Source: Paenibacillus sp. FJAT-26967 (GTDB taxonomy: Bacteria; Bacillota; Bacilli; Paenibacillales; NBRC-103111). Taken from it: a stretch of DNA of 64,000 bases. Of the stretch, positions 23,201 through 26,962 are shown piece by piece. Both the position numbers and the translations under genes were made by a program. Under the pieces are notes generated by a model. The model was not told the DNA's origin and made no database searches. It saw only the letters and a list, made by a program, of their open reading frames with translations. The stretch lies in assembly GCF_001541095.1 (NCBI RefSeq), contig NZ_LMXH01000001.1, positions 2,072,842-2,136,841 of the forward strand. Direction: 5' to 3'. Positions within the stretch are counted from its first letter, which is position 1, and every line of letters begins with the position of its first letter.

Positions 23201-23301
23201 TTGAACTGCCCTATGAAGAGGAACAGTCCTTCATCAAAGAACTATTGGAGGCTGAACTCCGCAGGCTCCGCAGCAGCAAGCAAGATGGAGTGTTGATGTA
23301 A
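2239..23301 (+). CDS. Five-module NRPS, C-A-T-E/C-A-T-E/C-A-T/C-(half C)-A-T/C-A-T-terminal C/E-like
   Basis: A 7020-residue synthetase. The start is TTG, 6 bases after GGAGAGGTG; an in-frame TTG at 2212 has no ribosome site. Rough domains: C1 9-451 (HHIVMDGW ~144), A1 454-953, PCP1 Ser ~1001, E1 1051-1508, C2 1528-1964, A2 1971-2473, PCP2 Ser ~2519, E2 2571-3028, C3 3044-3485, A3 3491-4011, PCP3 Ser ~4060, C4 4115-4565, half C 4568-4821, A4 4823-5345, PCP4 Ser ~5391, C5 5447-5868, A5 5871-6388, PCP5 Ser ~6434, linker, terminal C/E-like domain 6594-7018. C1-C3 carry the PLSPMQ/LTPMQKG signature of D-accepting domains; C4 and C5 are LCL-like (YPLSSAQKR, YPVSTAQKR). Pocket codes aligned by hand to GrsA PheA: A1 DAWAFAGVAK (aromatic), A2 DVFWLGGTFK (Val/Ile-like), A3 DAWTFAAVAK (Phe-like), A4 DASTLAGVAK (Tyr-like), A5 DAKDIGVVDK (Glu). 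No thioesterase is present. Confidence 0.96.
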   Translation: MEQVKIKDLYPLSPMQEGLLFHSILDEVSEAYFEQSIITFHEILNAGLVQQSLQKLVDRYDIFRTVFIYKETERPLQVVLEQRQAEAIHTEDLSGLPEEEKKSRFEAFLKGERQKGFHLEEDIPIRLALTEWGDGTCKLTWSVHHIVMDGWCMGTVVKDFFDIYTSLRDGVPIQLAPVYPFSSFIQWLERQNKDEAKAYWQRYLLDFESETTVPGYTRSPDRSFQSERFTYKWAEKLTQGMELVAKQYRVTVSTLFQTLWGVLLQKYNNSTDVVFGSVVSGRPDEIPGIEDMVGLFINTIPVRIHSEAEMRFSDLISSVQTSNMESNRYSYMSLSDIQNYTVLKQNLIRHIIVFENYPYSEELINAKDPDALQIAEVEDVAQTNYDLNVIVVPGRELEICFSFNGAVYDKQVIERIAGHLSQAMELIIQNPDIQISDLDFLTVEEKKQILADFNDTQNGYEAESTIHLCFEKQAAKTPEAVAVVFEEQTLTYRELNERANRLARTLRSQGVTRDRLVGLMTERSADMIVAIFGIMKAGGAYVPIDPAYPEERIRYMLDDSGADLLLTQSHLKDKAEFNGKILVLDEESPVYHADGSNLEPVSGPDDLAYVIYTSGTTGQPKGVMVEHHGLCNLKSYFDHTLQIGLSDRALLFASYSFDAACWEIFQALFCGAALYVPTSETILNYERFEQYMADNQITVAALPPTYAVYLKPQRMPDLRILFTAGSASSAELVHKWKDRVAYYNGYGPTENSVATSIWPVSEDPRAGELISIGRPMPNHRVYMVDGHGHLAPVGVAGELCVTGPGLARGYLDRPELTAEKFVLNPFSGGEAGYERMYRTGDLARWMPDGNIEYLGRIDHQVKIRGYRIELGEVEAQILKVEDIQEVIVLARADEQGQNQLVAYYVAERNIQSSELRRLLGEELPNYMVPSYFMQMEQMPLTPNGKIDRKSLPAPEGNAQSRSEYMAPRTSAQQALVTVWQTVLGAPKIGLLDNFFDLGGDSIKAIQVSSRLLQAGYKLDMKDLFKHPTVGELAGYLRMAGTKTAEQGEVAGKVPLTPIQLWFAEQDHLAPQHFNQAVMLHREQGFHEPALRQALTKLVRHHDALRMVFRKTAHSYEAWNRGTHEGELYHLEVMNFPSSLTGPELSRAIESKSNEIQSSIRLSEGPLLKLGLFRCADGDHLLMVIHHLVIDGVSWRILFEDLANAYEQALAGEVIVLPDKTDSFRDWSERLSVFADSPEMANERAYWERVNDAAGSDYVPLPEDLEHDGKFLIRDTETVAVKLTKEETDQLLKQAHRAYNTEVNDLLLTALGRTLYDWTGKERTLIHLEGHGREDILPDTDISRTIGWFTSQYPVLLNIGPSSDVSGQVKQIKEELRQIPNKGIGYGIWRYLSQAGQTSVLYTEPQVNFNYLGEFDQVLHNSDMRTSPYSTGSDVNDQTEMKFPLDVGGMVTDGMLELDIRYNRKALSRDTALYLAERLKDNLLEVIRHCVSRERVELTPSDVLIKDITQEQLDIIVDQTRPVGELENVYRMTPMQKGMLFHNLLDSQSGAYFEQSSFDLKGHFTIAAFAESLDLLVQRHAVLRTNFYRGWKDEPLQVVYRNKRRELYIEDLRDVQEEHRNDYIVEFTRKDKQRGFDLEKDALMRVAILRTGEEEYRLIWSFHHILMDGWCLSLVTNEVFASYFALLADKQPELLPVTPYSQYIEWLEQQDRQEASNYWSTYLDGYEEQFRLPQASVQDKTGYQAEHFDFDLDNELSDRLQQIAKRYQVTINTLMQSVWGTLLHKYNGAKDVVFGSVVSGRPTDIPNVEHIIGLFINTIPVRIQSVGDETFGELMQRTQVQALASNAYDTFPLYEIQALTDQKQDLINHIMVFENYPMEEQIEQLGDGDDATFTISNVVAMEQTNYDLNVIVMPGNGIKISFLYNALAFDLSGIQRLGGHLARLLEQISIKPDIRLEELELVTAAEKRKILVEYNNTTAEYPRDHTIQELFEEQVERTPDHIAVALGSQSLTYRELNETANRLARTLLEAGVKTDEPVGILSERSLDMIIGTLAILKAGGAYVPVDVEYPEDRIRYILEDSGAGIVLAQHHLLDRCYFDGQVLDLNAERSYNPDDSNLALEGSGNNAAYVIYTSGSTGKPKGVVVEHQSVVRLVRNTDYAQFDESTRMLQTCAFVFDVSTFEIWGALLNGGQLVLVRKDDLLDAAKLKKTISDHHITMMWLTTPLFNQLSQQDSRLFGDVKHLLVGGDKLSVPHINRVLQDNPAMSIINGYGPTENTTFSTTHLIEGEQFDTVPIGRPIRNSTAYVVDAAFNLQPVGAWGELVVGGDGVARGYLNRPELTAERFIANPFAAGDRLYRTGDLVRWREDGTLEYHGRMDEQVKIRGYRIELGEVEAHLLNLDSVREAVVIAREDEFGQKVLCAYFTADREWNVGELRTRLAQEIPAYMVPSYFVRLDHIPLTPNGKINRKALPEPEGNILSTTEYVAPQTAAQQALASVWQTVLGVPKVGMLDNFFDLGGDSIKAIQVSSRLLQAGYKLEMKDLFKYPSALDLAAHLRLAGIKTAEQGEVTGSVALTPIQHWFVEQDQEAPHHFNQVVMLHRVDGFNEPALRQALTKLVQHHDALRTVFRRTQHGYEAWNRGIHEGTLYHLDAADFRQITDEAELGQAIEAKSSEIQSSVNLNDGPLLRLGLFRCTDGDHLLIVIHHLVVDGVSWRILFEDLANAYEQALGGEVIVLPDKTDSYQAWSERLSVYANSTAMLNEKSYWEGVNEAAVSSYVPLPEDMEHDGRFRITDTDAVRVKLSEETTDQLLKQSHRAYNTEVNDLLLTALGRALYDWTGNERTLINLEGHGREDILPGTDISRTIGWFTSQYPVLLDIGKSPEVSGQIKQVKESLRHIPHKGIGYGIWKYLSQSGRAGMNHPEAEICFNYLGEFDQDLHNSDMMTSPYSTGSGESDRTEMKYALDIGGMVTGGKLELELRYNRKAFRSSTVEHLAERLKENLLEVIHHCASKERSELTPSDVLFKKLTAEQLDEIVEQTRPVGELENIYALTPMQKGMLFFNLMDSQSVAYFEQSSFDLKGDFKIEAFAASLDLLVQRHSVLRTNFYSGWQDEPLQVVFRNKRSELIVEDLRDLQEDRQSEYILAYTRKDKERGFNLAQDALMRVAILRTGEDSYRFVWSFHHIVMDGWCLSLVTNEVFAGYFAALAHKQPELAPVTPYSWYIEWLEQQDHEEASRYWSSYLDGFEEPSRLPQAKSQGRQDYQSEHLDFSLGVDLTAGLQRIAKHYQVTINTLMQTIWGILLQKYNGTNDVVFGSVVSGRPSDIPNVEGMIGLFINTIPVRVLSDEGETFADLMKKTQLNALSSGSYDTFPLFEIQALTEHKQDMIDHIMVFENYPVDEQIEQLGDGEEASFSINSVESVEQTNYDFNVVILPGNSIRIIFGYNAHKFDRENVEQIQGHLIRLLEQVSANQYIRIDELDVVTDQERELIVDVWGDTAAEYAREHTIHGLFEAQAAETPEQPALFFEGKQLTYRELNERANRLARTLRNYGVTTDQLVGLMTDRSLDMIVGILGILKAGGAYVPVDPAYPEERIRYMLKDSGANLLVAQSHLLEKAAFDGKVIILDGEEKGQPAGANGDGESAAPLICSPVYHEDGSNLEPVSGPHDLAYVIYTSGTTGQPKGVMLEHQGLCNLKTYFDRTLNIGLADHVLQFASYSFDAACWEMLQGLLYGATLYMPTSETIMDYELLEQYMAEHRISIATLPPTFAVYLEPQRIPHLRILFTAGSAATTELVNKWQSEVAYYNAYGPTENSVATSVWPVSADPRAGELISIGRPVPNHRVYMVDVHGHLAPIGIAGELCVSGPGLARGYLGRAELTEEKFVPNPFHSGTKGYERMYRTGDLARWMPDGNIEYLGRIDHQVKIRGYRIELGEVEAQILKVDDVQETIVLAHEDAQGHNQLIAYYVAEREVSASQLRSSLAENLPNYMVPSYLIQIEQMPLTPNGKIDRKALPAPEGVYTGGSGYIAPRTWIEVKLTRIWQDILGLAQIGIKDNFFEIGGHSLRATTLASRIHKEMNKPLPLRSIFEAPTIEQLAEVLGNMQQIAYASIPVTEDRSCYPLSSAQKRMYVLHQLEPEEVSYNTSSVLHVSGPLDIKRVEEVFRQLISRHETLRTTFELVDSEPVQRLQDSVPFEIEYLKLTKQQEAKEKSVSDEALEERIRGFIRPFDLQTAPLLRVGLIDLGLQGMDEEQQYLLMLDMHHIVSDGISLGVLADEFVHLYSGGELNPLRIQYKDYAVWQQSESQQEWMNQQERYWLDTFRGELPVLDLPTDFDRPAVRSTDGDMVEFRLEREVSDQLKDLAARTGSTLYMVLLAAYTALLHQYTGQEDIVVGTPIAGRSHADLEPILGMFVGTLALRNYPNEEQTFLSYLKDVKTTALQAYENQDYPFEELVEKLNIKRDMSRNPLFDTMFVLQNTEESELKLENLIFRPYGLEQTPAKFDLTLEASEEDEGIQFGLQFATSLYKRETIELMTRHFVRLTEAVAAQPDMKLGEFELFTEKESAHALKVHRERRQALHYWSNYLQGFEEPSRLPQARIHQNANEKTEYLDFDLGNGLTDEIRRISNHVQVTIHTLIQSVWGILLQKYNGTHDVVFGSVAAGCSADIPDVEGMIGQLVNTVPVRIQAIDGEGFAELLRRTHQQGLASNVYAAFPYKDIQALTELKQDLINHIMVFEHDPVHIKKEPFGESFNLSAVELAEQTGYDFSMAVLPGDTIRIRFSYNSQAFDRESIVRIQGHLTQLLERVAVNPDIRITELDAVTEREREQILRVWGDTSAQYAHEQTIHGLLEAQVQQTPEQPALFFEGEQLSYRELNERANRLARTLRSRGVTTNQLVALMTERSVDMIVGIFGILKAGGAYVPVDPSYPAERIRYMLDDSGAAVLLTQSHLVEKAVFDGKVLVLDGEKDAGASDSGGAANRSVETSVYDEDGTNLEPLSGPYDLAYVIYTSGTTGQPKGVMLEHRGLSNLTTHFHQMLRISASDHVLMFASYSFDASCSEIIQSVLCGATLYVPTSETILNYEQLEEYMAEHRITIATLPPAYAVYLQPQRIPDLRILLTAGSASSAELVYKWKDHVEYFNGYGPTENSVATSFWPVSQDPRAGEIISIGRPVSNHRVYMVDGHGHLAPVGVPGELCVSGPGLARGYWNRPELTADKFVANPYAAGEAGYEKMYRTGDLARWMPDGNIEYLGRIDHQVKIRGYRIELGEVEAQILKVENVQEAIVLAHADKQGQNQLAAYYVARRQVSSSQIRHSLSENLPNYMVPPYFLQLEHMPLTPNGKIDRKALPKPEDNHQTGVEYLPPRTTLEVQLEIIWKEILGIPSVGIKDNFFEIGGHSLRATTLAARVHQSLDVAFPLRNIFLYPTIEQMAQAIEKLSPNPYAGIPAAEYRDSYPVSTAQKRLYILSHMNNYNMSAMLLMEGELDLTRLEMAFAQLIRRHETLRTAFELVEGELVQRIVDKVDFKLERMQAIGERDAGALMNKFIRPFDLDKAPLLRAALVEEAPLRHRLLFDMHHTISDGVSMSILLNELPQLYEGLELPALRIQYKDYAVWQQADTASEWMNKQEAYWLERMSGEIPILDIPADYARPSTRSSSGSMLAFTIDPQEAAALKQIALQTGATLFMVLLAAYKTLLFKYSGQEDMIVGTPIAGRQHADLQPIIGMFVNTLALRSFPEGEKTFHDFVQEVKDLVLNAYEHQDYPFEVLVEKLDVKRDMSRNPLFDTMFVLENAEPAKLPGFTDLQVSLCPGEQNEAKFDLTLSASDNSEGMAFSIEYADSLYKRETVERMAQHFVQLLRAIANDPKTKLSAIEIITPEESKMILEVWGDTETDYPRDKTIHQLFEEQVERTPDQTAVVFEGGVMTYRELNERANRLARVLRAKGVRGDHLVGMIMERSLEMIVGIFGILKAGGGYVPIDPEFPQERIHFMLEDSGVNIVLAKPEFSSLVPADVQIIPLDRELLLQGNASNLTSACNPDDLAYVMYTSGTTGRPKGVMIENSNVINMTTGFTRQVYSKYEAPMRMAWLSPYVFDASVKQIFPCLLMGHTLYVIPRTISTSGEQLADYYRTEQIDFSDGTPAHLQLLTEMQDPVADLNVKHFIFGAEALPVHLVNEFLSRRPGYRPSMTNVYGPTECCVDSTAYDIGDDIQTAWTHTVPIGKPLANQCVYLMDPQNRLVPVGVAGEIYIGGDGVGRGYMRNKVLTDEKFVTDPFKPGKRMYRTGDLARWMSDGTIEYLGRLDHQVKIRGYRIELGEVEAQMMAIPSVRKTIVVARENETGQKDLCAYFVADKELTVSEIRAALTLNLPGYMMPAYYVQLDRMPLTPNNKIDRKALPAPKGDIQTGIEYAPPRNPTESRLIDIWKDVLGAGTIGIDDNFFELGGHSLKAIQFVSKAQSAGIEIGINEVFQYQTIRQLSALAGSAGSEADTLVDNYTDAEAILEATFGVRAQFESAPLEGKNRVILRVDPFITERADELNEFIQSHLHPNLHPHYVSPIEDAGQERAGSGDEGGVQDLSAEQLDDETEQQANLCLEQLAVMNEAWNGTVLSAMPEERYALGPAQLYHLENPLCSGGVIPFDAFMLDSGRLTAAVSRLLNRHELLRSVLVRAQGRSEWELMPVPEKIQLPVLDLSEYPAAKQKQLLSLILPQFYMTPYEMTGSLLYRIALVRLNLREHLLLLPCSHIIYDGMSGDVIKSELYREYAGITEQPGAGADSYRDYIRQVSKGPQGMNDQQLVETFRLSSFASAMNELAFAVSKRSRAGSTELDLELADWGGPIEAGQMWDLSLRLAARFFRSYLQMTEIPILLTNYGRKYEDKQYFDTVGEFIDHIPVLLTDELDLSRDIQGKLNLAVSRNLNFLNLIYSDEMSSSYPLSKQYMKQSLEQLPIVFNYLGESSDKAQLFEDMQMFENLEDGAKISSGKPIIFFTVQHQDNALRISLELPYEEEQSFIKELLEAELRRLRSSKQDGVLM
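5200..12690 (+). repeat. Duplicated PCP-E-C blocks inside the NRPS
   Basis: The PCP1-E1-C2 stretch (about 5200-8130) and the PCP2-E2-C3 stretch (about 9754-12690) are close copies. Landmark motifs recur at an offset of about 4554 bases: DNFFDLGGDS at 5212 and 9766, HHxxMDGW at 7222 and 11776. The E domains share long near-identical protein runs, including the EVNDLLLTALGR and GREDILP stretches. The intervening A domains (A1 and A2) are clearly different, so the duplicated unit is the carrier-epimerase-condensation block, not a whole module. Confidence 0.75.
15940..16700 (+). other. Orphan C-terminal half of a condensation domain
   Basis: Between complete C4 (HHIVSDG at 15004) and A4 lies about 250 residues matching only the second half of C3: YWSNYLQGFEEPSRLPQA against YWSSYLDGFEEPSRLPQA, then TIHTLIQSVWGILLQKYNG and VNTVPVRI. 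The N-terminal half with the HHxxxDG catalytic motif is absent. The conserved SGRP motif of C2 and C3 reads AGCS here, and LFINT reads QLVNT, which suggests relaxed constraint. The frame stays open. Best read as a recombination scar retained in the protein. Confidence 0.85.
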
Positions 23302-23401
23302 GAAATCTGGGATCAACTAGAGAACGATATTCTTGGTTTGGGCTTGAAGCGGTGAAACAGATTCGCGGGCATCTGGAATCGATCTTCGCTACTACAAGCA
23401 C

Positions 23402-23430
23402 GGGTACCGGTGAGCAAGCTCGCGGTACCC
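23402..23430. other. Strong stem-loop between the NRPS and exporter genes
   Basis: GGGTACCG at 23402-23409 pairs with CGGTACCC at 23423-23430, and the loop contains a second short pairing, GAGC with GCTC. No U-tract follows, so it is not a canonical terminator. It lies in the 181-base gap between the NRPS stop and the exporter start and could stabilise or segment the mRNA. Function unknown. Confidence 0.45.
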
Positions 23431-23482
23431 CCCAAATTCAAGATGTCGTCTCTGACCATCCTGCACCTAAGGAGCTGAAGAT

Positions 23483-24748
23483 ATGAATCAATTGTTTAAA
23501 GACAGCCGGTTTGTCCGTTTCTTTGCATCTCGTACCTCAGCCAATATAGCGGACAGTATTTATTCCGTTGTGCTGCTTTATTTCGTTCAGCAATCGACCC
23601 AGTCGGTGGCATTTACCAGCTTTACGTATACAGCGGTATCCGCGGCAGCTATATTCAGCTTTCTCGTAGGTCCGTTGGTGGACCGTTATTCACCCGCTCT
23701 ATTAGCCAGTATGGCTTTATTTACACAAGGAGTTCTCATTCTGACTGTCCCGTTCCTCATTCAAGATGGGATGATCAATCTGATTGCCGTTCTTCTTATC
23801 GTCTTTATTGCATCCTGCTTCTCTACGCTGTTTTACCCGGCCAACAGTAAAATGCTCCCGCTGCTGGTGCGCTCACCCGATTTAATTATCCGGGCTAACT
23901 CCGTGATTTCATCTACGGATCAGATTATTAATATCGCAGGCTATCTGGCAGGAGCGTCGATTATTATAGCGATCGGTATGAAAAGCACCTTTTTTCTGGC
24001 CAGCGGTCTGCTGTTTCTTGCGGGTGCGATCTATGTCAGGCTCAGTAAACAGATTGATACCCGGTCAACGGAATCAAGAGACAGCGGTAACTCGCTTAAA
24101 TGGAGACCTTATCTGAAAGAGCTGCAAGAGGGCTATACTTTTGTGAAAAACCATACGTTTTTGAGAGTGATGCTGCCGTTTTTCGCTTTGACCAATTTCT
24201 CTATAGCGATTCTGATTATTACGATACCGTCACTAGCTGTATCCTACGGTTCGCCGATTTATTACAGCTTGCTGTATATTGCCTATTTTATCGGTATGTT
24301 TATGGGGTCTTTTCTGGTTAATGTTCTGAAAAAAAACGGCGCTACCATTGCGGCCTCCTGGGTAGCAATGGGGATTGCGATCTATCTGTTCTCCATCGTG
24401 CCGGAAATTTGGATGAAGCTGTCAGCCGCGCTGATGTTAGGTCTGTTTACAGGCGTTATCAGTGTTCTCCAAACTTCATTGATTCAGATTATTACGCCAC
24501 TGCCTTTGATGGGGCGTGTTACCGCTTTTATGAGCACCCTGTCAAGTGCAGCACTGCCGCTTGGGGCGCTGATCGGAGGTGCGCTCACCTTGCGTTTTGC
24601 CTTACCTGACGTTCTGTTCTTCAGTGCCCTCATTACCGCCTTGTGCGGAATTATCATGTTCTTATCCAAAGGAATCAGACAGTTCGAGATTCCAACTGTA
24701 GAGCGCAGCCAAGAAAGTCATGTCAAACCTGCTGAGGAAGCGGGCTAA
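23483..24748 (+). CDS. MFS efflux transporter of the NRPS cluster
   Basis: A 421-residue integral membrane protein of the major facilitator superfamily with about 12 hydrophobic segments and a central charged loop near residues 190-215. The N-terminal RFFASRTSANIADSIYSVVLLYF stretch is typical of MFS members found beside bacterial NRPS genes. The ATG follows AAGGAG by 8 bases. It is co-directional with the synthetase, and a strong terminator follows at 24777-24813, which marks the end of the cluster on this side. The likely role is export of, or self-protection against, the peptide made by the upstream synthetases. The substrate is inferred only from position. Confidence 0.88.
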   Translation: MNQLFKDSRFVRFFASRTSANIADSIYSVVLLYFVQQSTQSVAFTSFTYTAVSAAAIFSFLVGPLVDRYSPALLASMALFTQGVLILTVPFLIQDGMINLIAVLLIVFIASCFSTLFYPANSKMLPLLVRSPDLIIRANSVISSTDQIINIAGYLAGASIIIAIGMKSTFFLASGLLFLAGAIYVRLSKQIDTRSTESRDSGNSLKWRPYLKELQEGYTFVKNHTFLRVMLPFFALTNFSIAILIITIPSLAVSYGSPIYYSLLYIAYFIGMFMGSFLVNVLKKNGATIAASWVAMGIAIYLFSIVPEIWMKLSAALMLGLFTGVISVLQTSLIQIITPLPLMGRVTAFMSTLSSAALPLGALIGGALTLRFALPDVLFFSALITALCGIIMFLSKGIRQFEIPTVERSQESHVKPAEEAG

Positions 24749-24776
24749 GCTTAGAATCTTTGTTGAACTAAACTAT

Positions 24777-24813
24777 AAAAATACCAGGACCTCTAACAGG
24801 TCCTGGTATTTTT
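24777..24813. terminator. Bidirectional intrinsic terminator
   Basis: A perfect 15-bp stem (AAAAATACCAGGACC with GGTCCTGGTATTTTT) and a 7-base loop, with A-rich and T-rich flanks. It sits between the convergent exporter and pentapeptide-repeat genes and can end transcription in both directions. Confidence 0.9.
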
Positions 24814-24825
24814 ATATCTGCCCGA

Positions 24826-25704
24826 TTATCCCACTGAGGCGGACCAGTGCGCCGGATGAACGAGGGAGGGCGGCACTTTAGTCCGGTCGCTGCCTTTGGC
24901 CGAGTTGAGCTGGGCCTGGGTGAGGAAGAGGCTTCCTGTGAGGTCGGCATCGCGGAGGTCGGCATCCCGAAGATCGGCTCCGATGAGATCCGCCACTCTC
25001 AGATCCGCACCCCGGAGGTCAGCTGCAATAAGATAGGCCCCCCTCAAGTTGGCATATCTGAGGTCTGCTCCTCTAAGATTCGCGCCGATAAGATCCGCAC
25101 CGCGCCCCTGGCGAATCTTCCGCACGGCCGGCCCTTTATGCTGCCGGCGGGCTTCTTCACGCACAAGTTCGCTGGTCTGCAGAAGCAGAGCATTGACAAT
25201 GCCCCGCTGTGCGGCCACGTCCAGCTGCACCAGAGAGGCAGGACTAAGATGAGTGAGACGTTCTGTCTCCTCAAGCGCTGCGCCCAGTTCAGCATGAATC
25301 ACCCGGGCCGGCTCTAGCGTCAGCGCCTCGTTCAGATACCAGAGGAGCTCTTGAAGCTGCCGCATGACGGGGAATACCTCGAACATCAGCTTCGCTGAGC
25401 CGGGTTCTTGCCTCCAGTCGCGTCCGCCGAAGGTAGCTTGCGACACCTTCTGTCCCGCACCGAAACAATCATACACCGTGCAGCCGCGAAACCCCAGCTG
25501 CCTAAGGCTGGTGTGGATGCCGCAGCGGAAGTCGGGCTGCAAGTTGTGGCAGGGCTGTCCGGCATTTTTATCGACCGCAAAATCCGCTGAAGCCGCAAAG
25601 GGAAGGGCAACACAGCACAAGCCAAAGCAGTTCTCGCAGTCCGCCTGCATAGCCTGGCGGCTCCGGCCGGGAGAAGCTATAGAATAATCCTCATTTTCTA
25701 GCAT
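24826..25704 (-). CDS. Cys-rich pentapeptide-repeat protein
   Basis: A 292-residue protein in two parts. The first ~80 residues hold a cysteine cluster (CENCFGLCC near 23-31, then PCHNLQ, RCGIH and [11 protein letters not shown]), which looks like a metal-binding segment. Residues ~195-260 are pentapeptide repeats of the A(D/N)LRx type, expected to form a right-handed quadrilateral beta-helix. The start is ATG after AGGAGAT. Pentapeptide-repeat proteins include DNA mimics protecting gyrase (Qnr, MfpA, AlbG), but most have no known function, and the cysteine-headed form is commonly seen in Bacilli. It is convergent with the peptide exporter, so a self-resistance role is possible but unsupported by anything beyond position. 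Confidence 0.85.
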   Translation of the reverse strand: MLENEDYSIASPGRSRQAMQADCENCFGLCCVALPFAASADFAVDKNAGQPCHNLQPDFRCGIHTSLRQLGFRGCTVYDCFGAGQKVSQATFGGRDWRQEPGSAKLMFEVFPVMRQLQELLWYLNEALTLEPARVIHAELGAALEETERLTHLSPASLVQLDVAAQRGIVNALLLQTSELVREEARRQHKGPAVRKIRQGRGADLIGANLRGADLRYANLRGAYLIAADLRGADLRVADLIGADLRDADLRDADLTGSLFLTQAQLNSAKGSDRTKVPPSLVHPAHWSASVG

Positions 25705-25809
25705 TACTTAATCTCCTATCGTTATAGTCACATACCTGGATCGTTTAATTCTACAGCAGTATAACGAGAGATTCCTAGCTGATTTTCTTTCTATAATGAT
25801 ATTTTACAA

Positions 25810-26868
25810 TCAGGAGGATTCACTGCCGATGGTCATCTCATGATTCAGCAGCCATTGTTTACGAGAGATACCGCCTCCATAACCGCCTAAGTCACCATTG
25901 GAGTTAATGACCCGGTGGCAAGGGATTACAAGGGCAAGCTGGTTAGCACCATTGGCCTGAGCAACGGCACGGTAAGAGCCTGGTTTTCCGATCGCTGCTG
26001 CAAGGCCGGCGTATGACGATGTTTGTCCAGGGGGGATTTTTTGTAACTGCTCCCAGACCTCACGTTGAAAAGAAGAGCCTAAATAAACGACAGGGGTATT
26101 AAATTGAGTTAAACTCCCTTCAAAATAATGAGTCAACTCATTTTCAATCGAACGGATTGGAGCTGTGTATCCGGGAAGAATCGCTGATTTGGTTCTCTTC
26201 CTGAGACGTTCAACTTCACGTTCCAAACCGCGGCGGTCGACGAATTCAAGCAGATAGAGCGCTTCTTCATCCGCAATAGCGATCATCGGACCGAGCCGAG
26301 TGTCTAACCATGCTGCTTTTAAAATAGTCTGATACCCGATCTGAGTAGGCGCGGCACCCATAATTTTGGAGAAGGCATCCCGAAATCCGCTGCTGGACTC
26401 ATATCCGGTCGTCAGCTGGGCATCGATTACGGGGTTGCCCGCCCGGATTTGTTTCAAGGCGATTCCCATACGCCGGGCTCTGGCATACTCAACGAATGTC
26501 ATGCCAAACCGTTTTTTGAACTGACGGCGTGCTGTTGAAGCATCTATAGACAGCTTCCGGAAGTCGGAATCCGTCCAGCGTTGTTCCGGGTTTTCTTCCA
26601 CCGCATTCACAAGCAGTTGAACCAGCTCCGAAACTTGATTCGGATGAGAGAGCGGACGGCAGCGCCTGCAGGGCCGGAATGAAGCCAGCAGAGCTTCTTT
26701 AGCGGTTTTATAAAATTCGCAGTTCTCAAATTTCGGCTTTCTAGCCGGACAGGTCGGACGGCAGAACACGCCTGTTGTCTTGACTCCTACAAAAAAAACG
26801 CCTTCATATTCCGAGTTTTTATCCAGTAAAGCCTGATAATAGTCGAGATTTCTTTCGTATGGTATCAT
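25810..26868 (-). CDS. ada: Ada: fused methylphosphotriester/O6-methylguanine-DNA methyltransferase and regulator
   Basis: A 352-residue protein that repairs alkylated DNA and activates the adaptive response. The N-terminal Ada zinc domain has GVFCRPTCPARKP (cysteines ~36 and 40) and CRRC near 67-70; the first cysteine accepts methyl from phosphotriesters. An AraC-type helix-turn-helix follows at ~85-185. The C-terminal methyltransferase domain has the active-site motif IPCHRVIN near residue 316 and the GxPGSYRAVAQANGANQ helix. This is the fused E. coli-type architecture; B. subtilis splits these functions into AdaA and AdaB. It is divergent from a GNAT gene, with under 100 bases between starts, so the promoters may overlap and Ada may regulate both. 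Confidence 0.95.
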   Translation of the reverse strand: MIPYERNLDYYQALLDKNSEYEGVFFVGVKTTGVFCRPTCPARKPKFENCEFYKTAKEALLASFRPCRRCRPLSHPNQVSELVQLLVNAVEENPEQRWTDSDFRKLSIDASTARRQFKKRFGMTFVEYARARRMGIALKQIRAGNPVIDAQLTTGYESSSGFRDAFSKIMGAAPTQIGYQTILKAAWLDTRLGPMIAIADEEALYLLEFVDRRGLEREVERLRKRTKSAILPGYTAPIRSIENELTHYFEGSLTQFNTPVVYLGSSFQREVWEQLQKIPPGQTSSYAGLAAAIGKPGSYRAVAQANGANQLALVIPCHRVINSNGDLGGYGGGISRKQWLLNHEMTIGSESS

Positions 26869-26962
26869 GGAACTCCTCCGTATCTTTTTGATACCATTAT
26901 ATAGGGGTTCCAGCTATGCCGCCGCCGAATTTCGTGCATTGATTTTTGGGGGAATGAATCTA

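Noticed and set aside
24847-25317. A 156-codon + strand open frame
   Set aside because: It is antisense to the pentapeptide-repeat gene, whose repeats create regular open frames on both strands.
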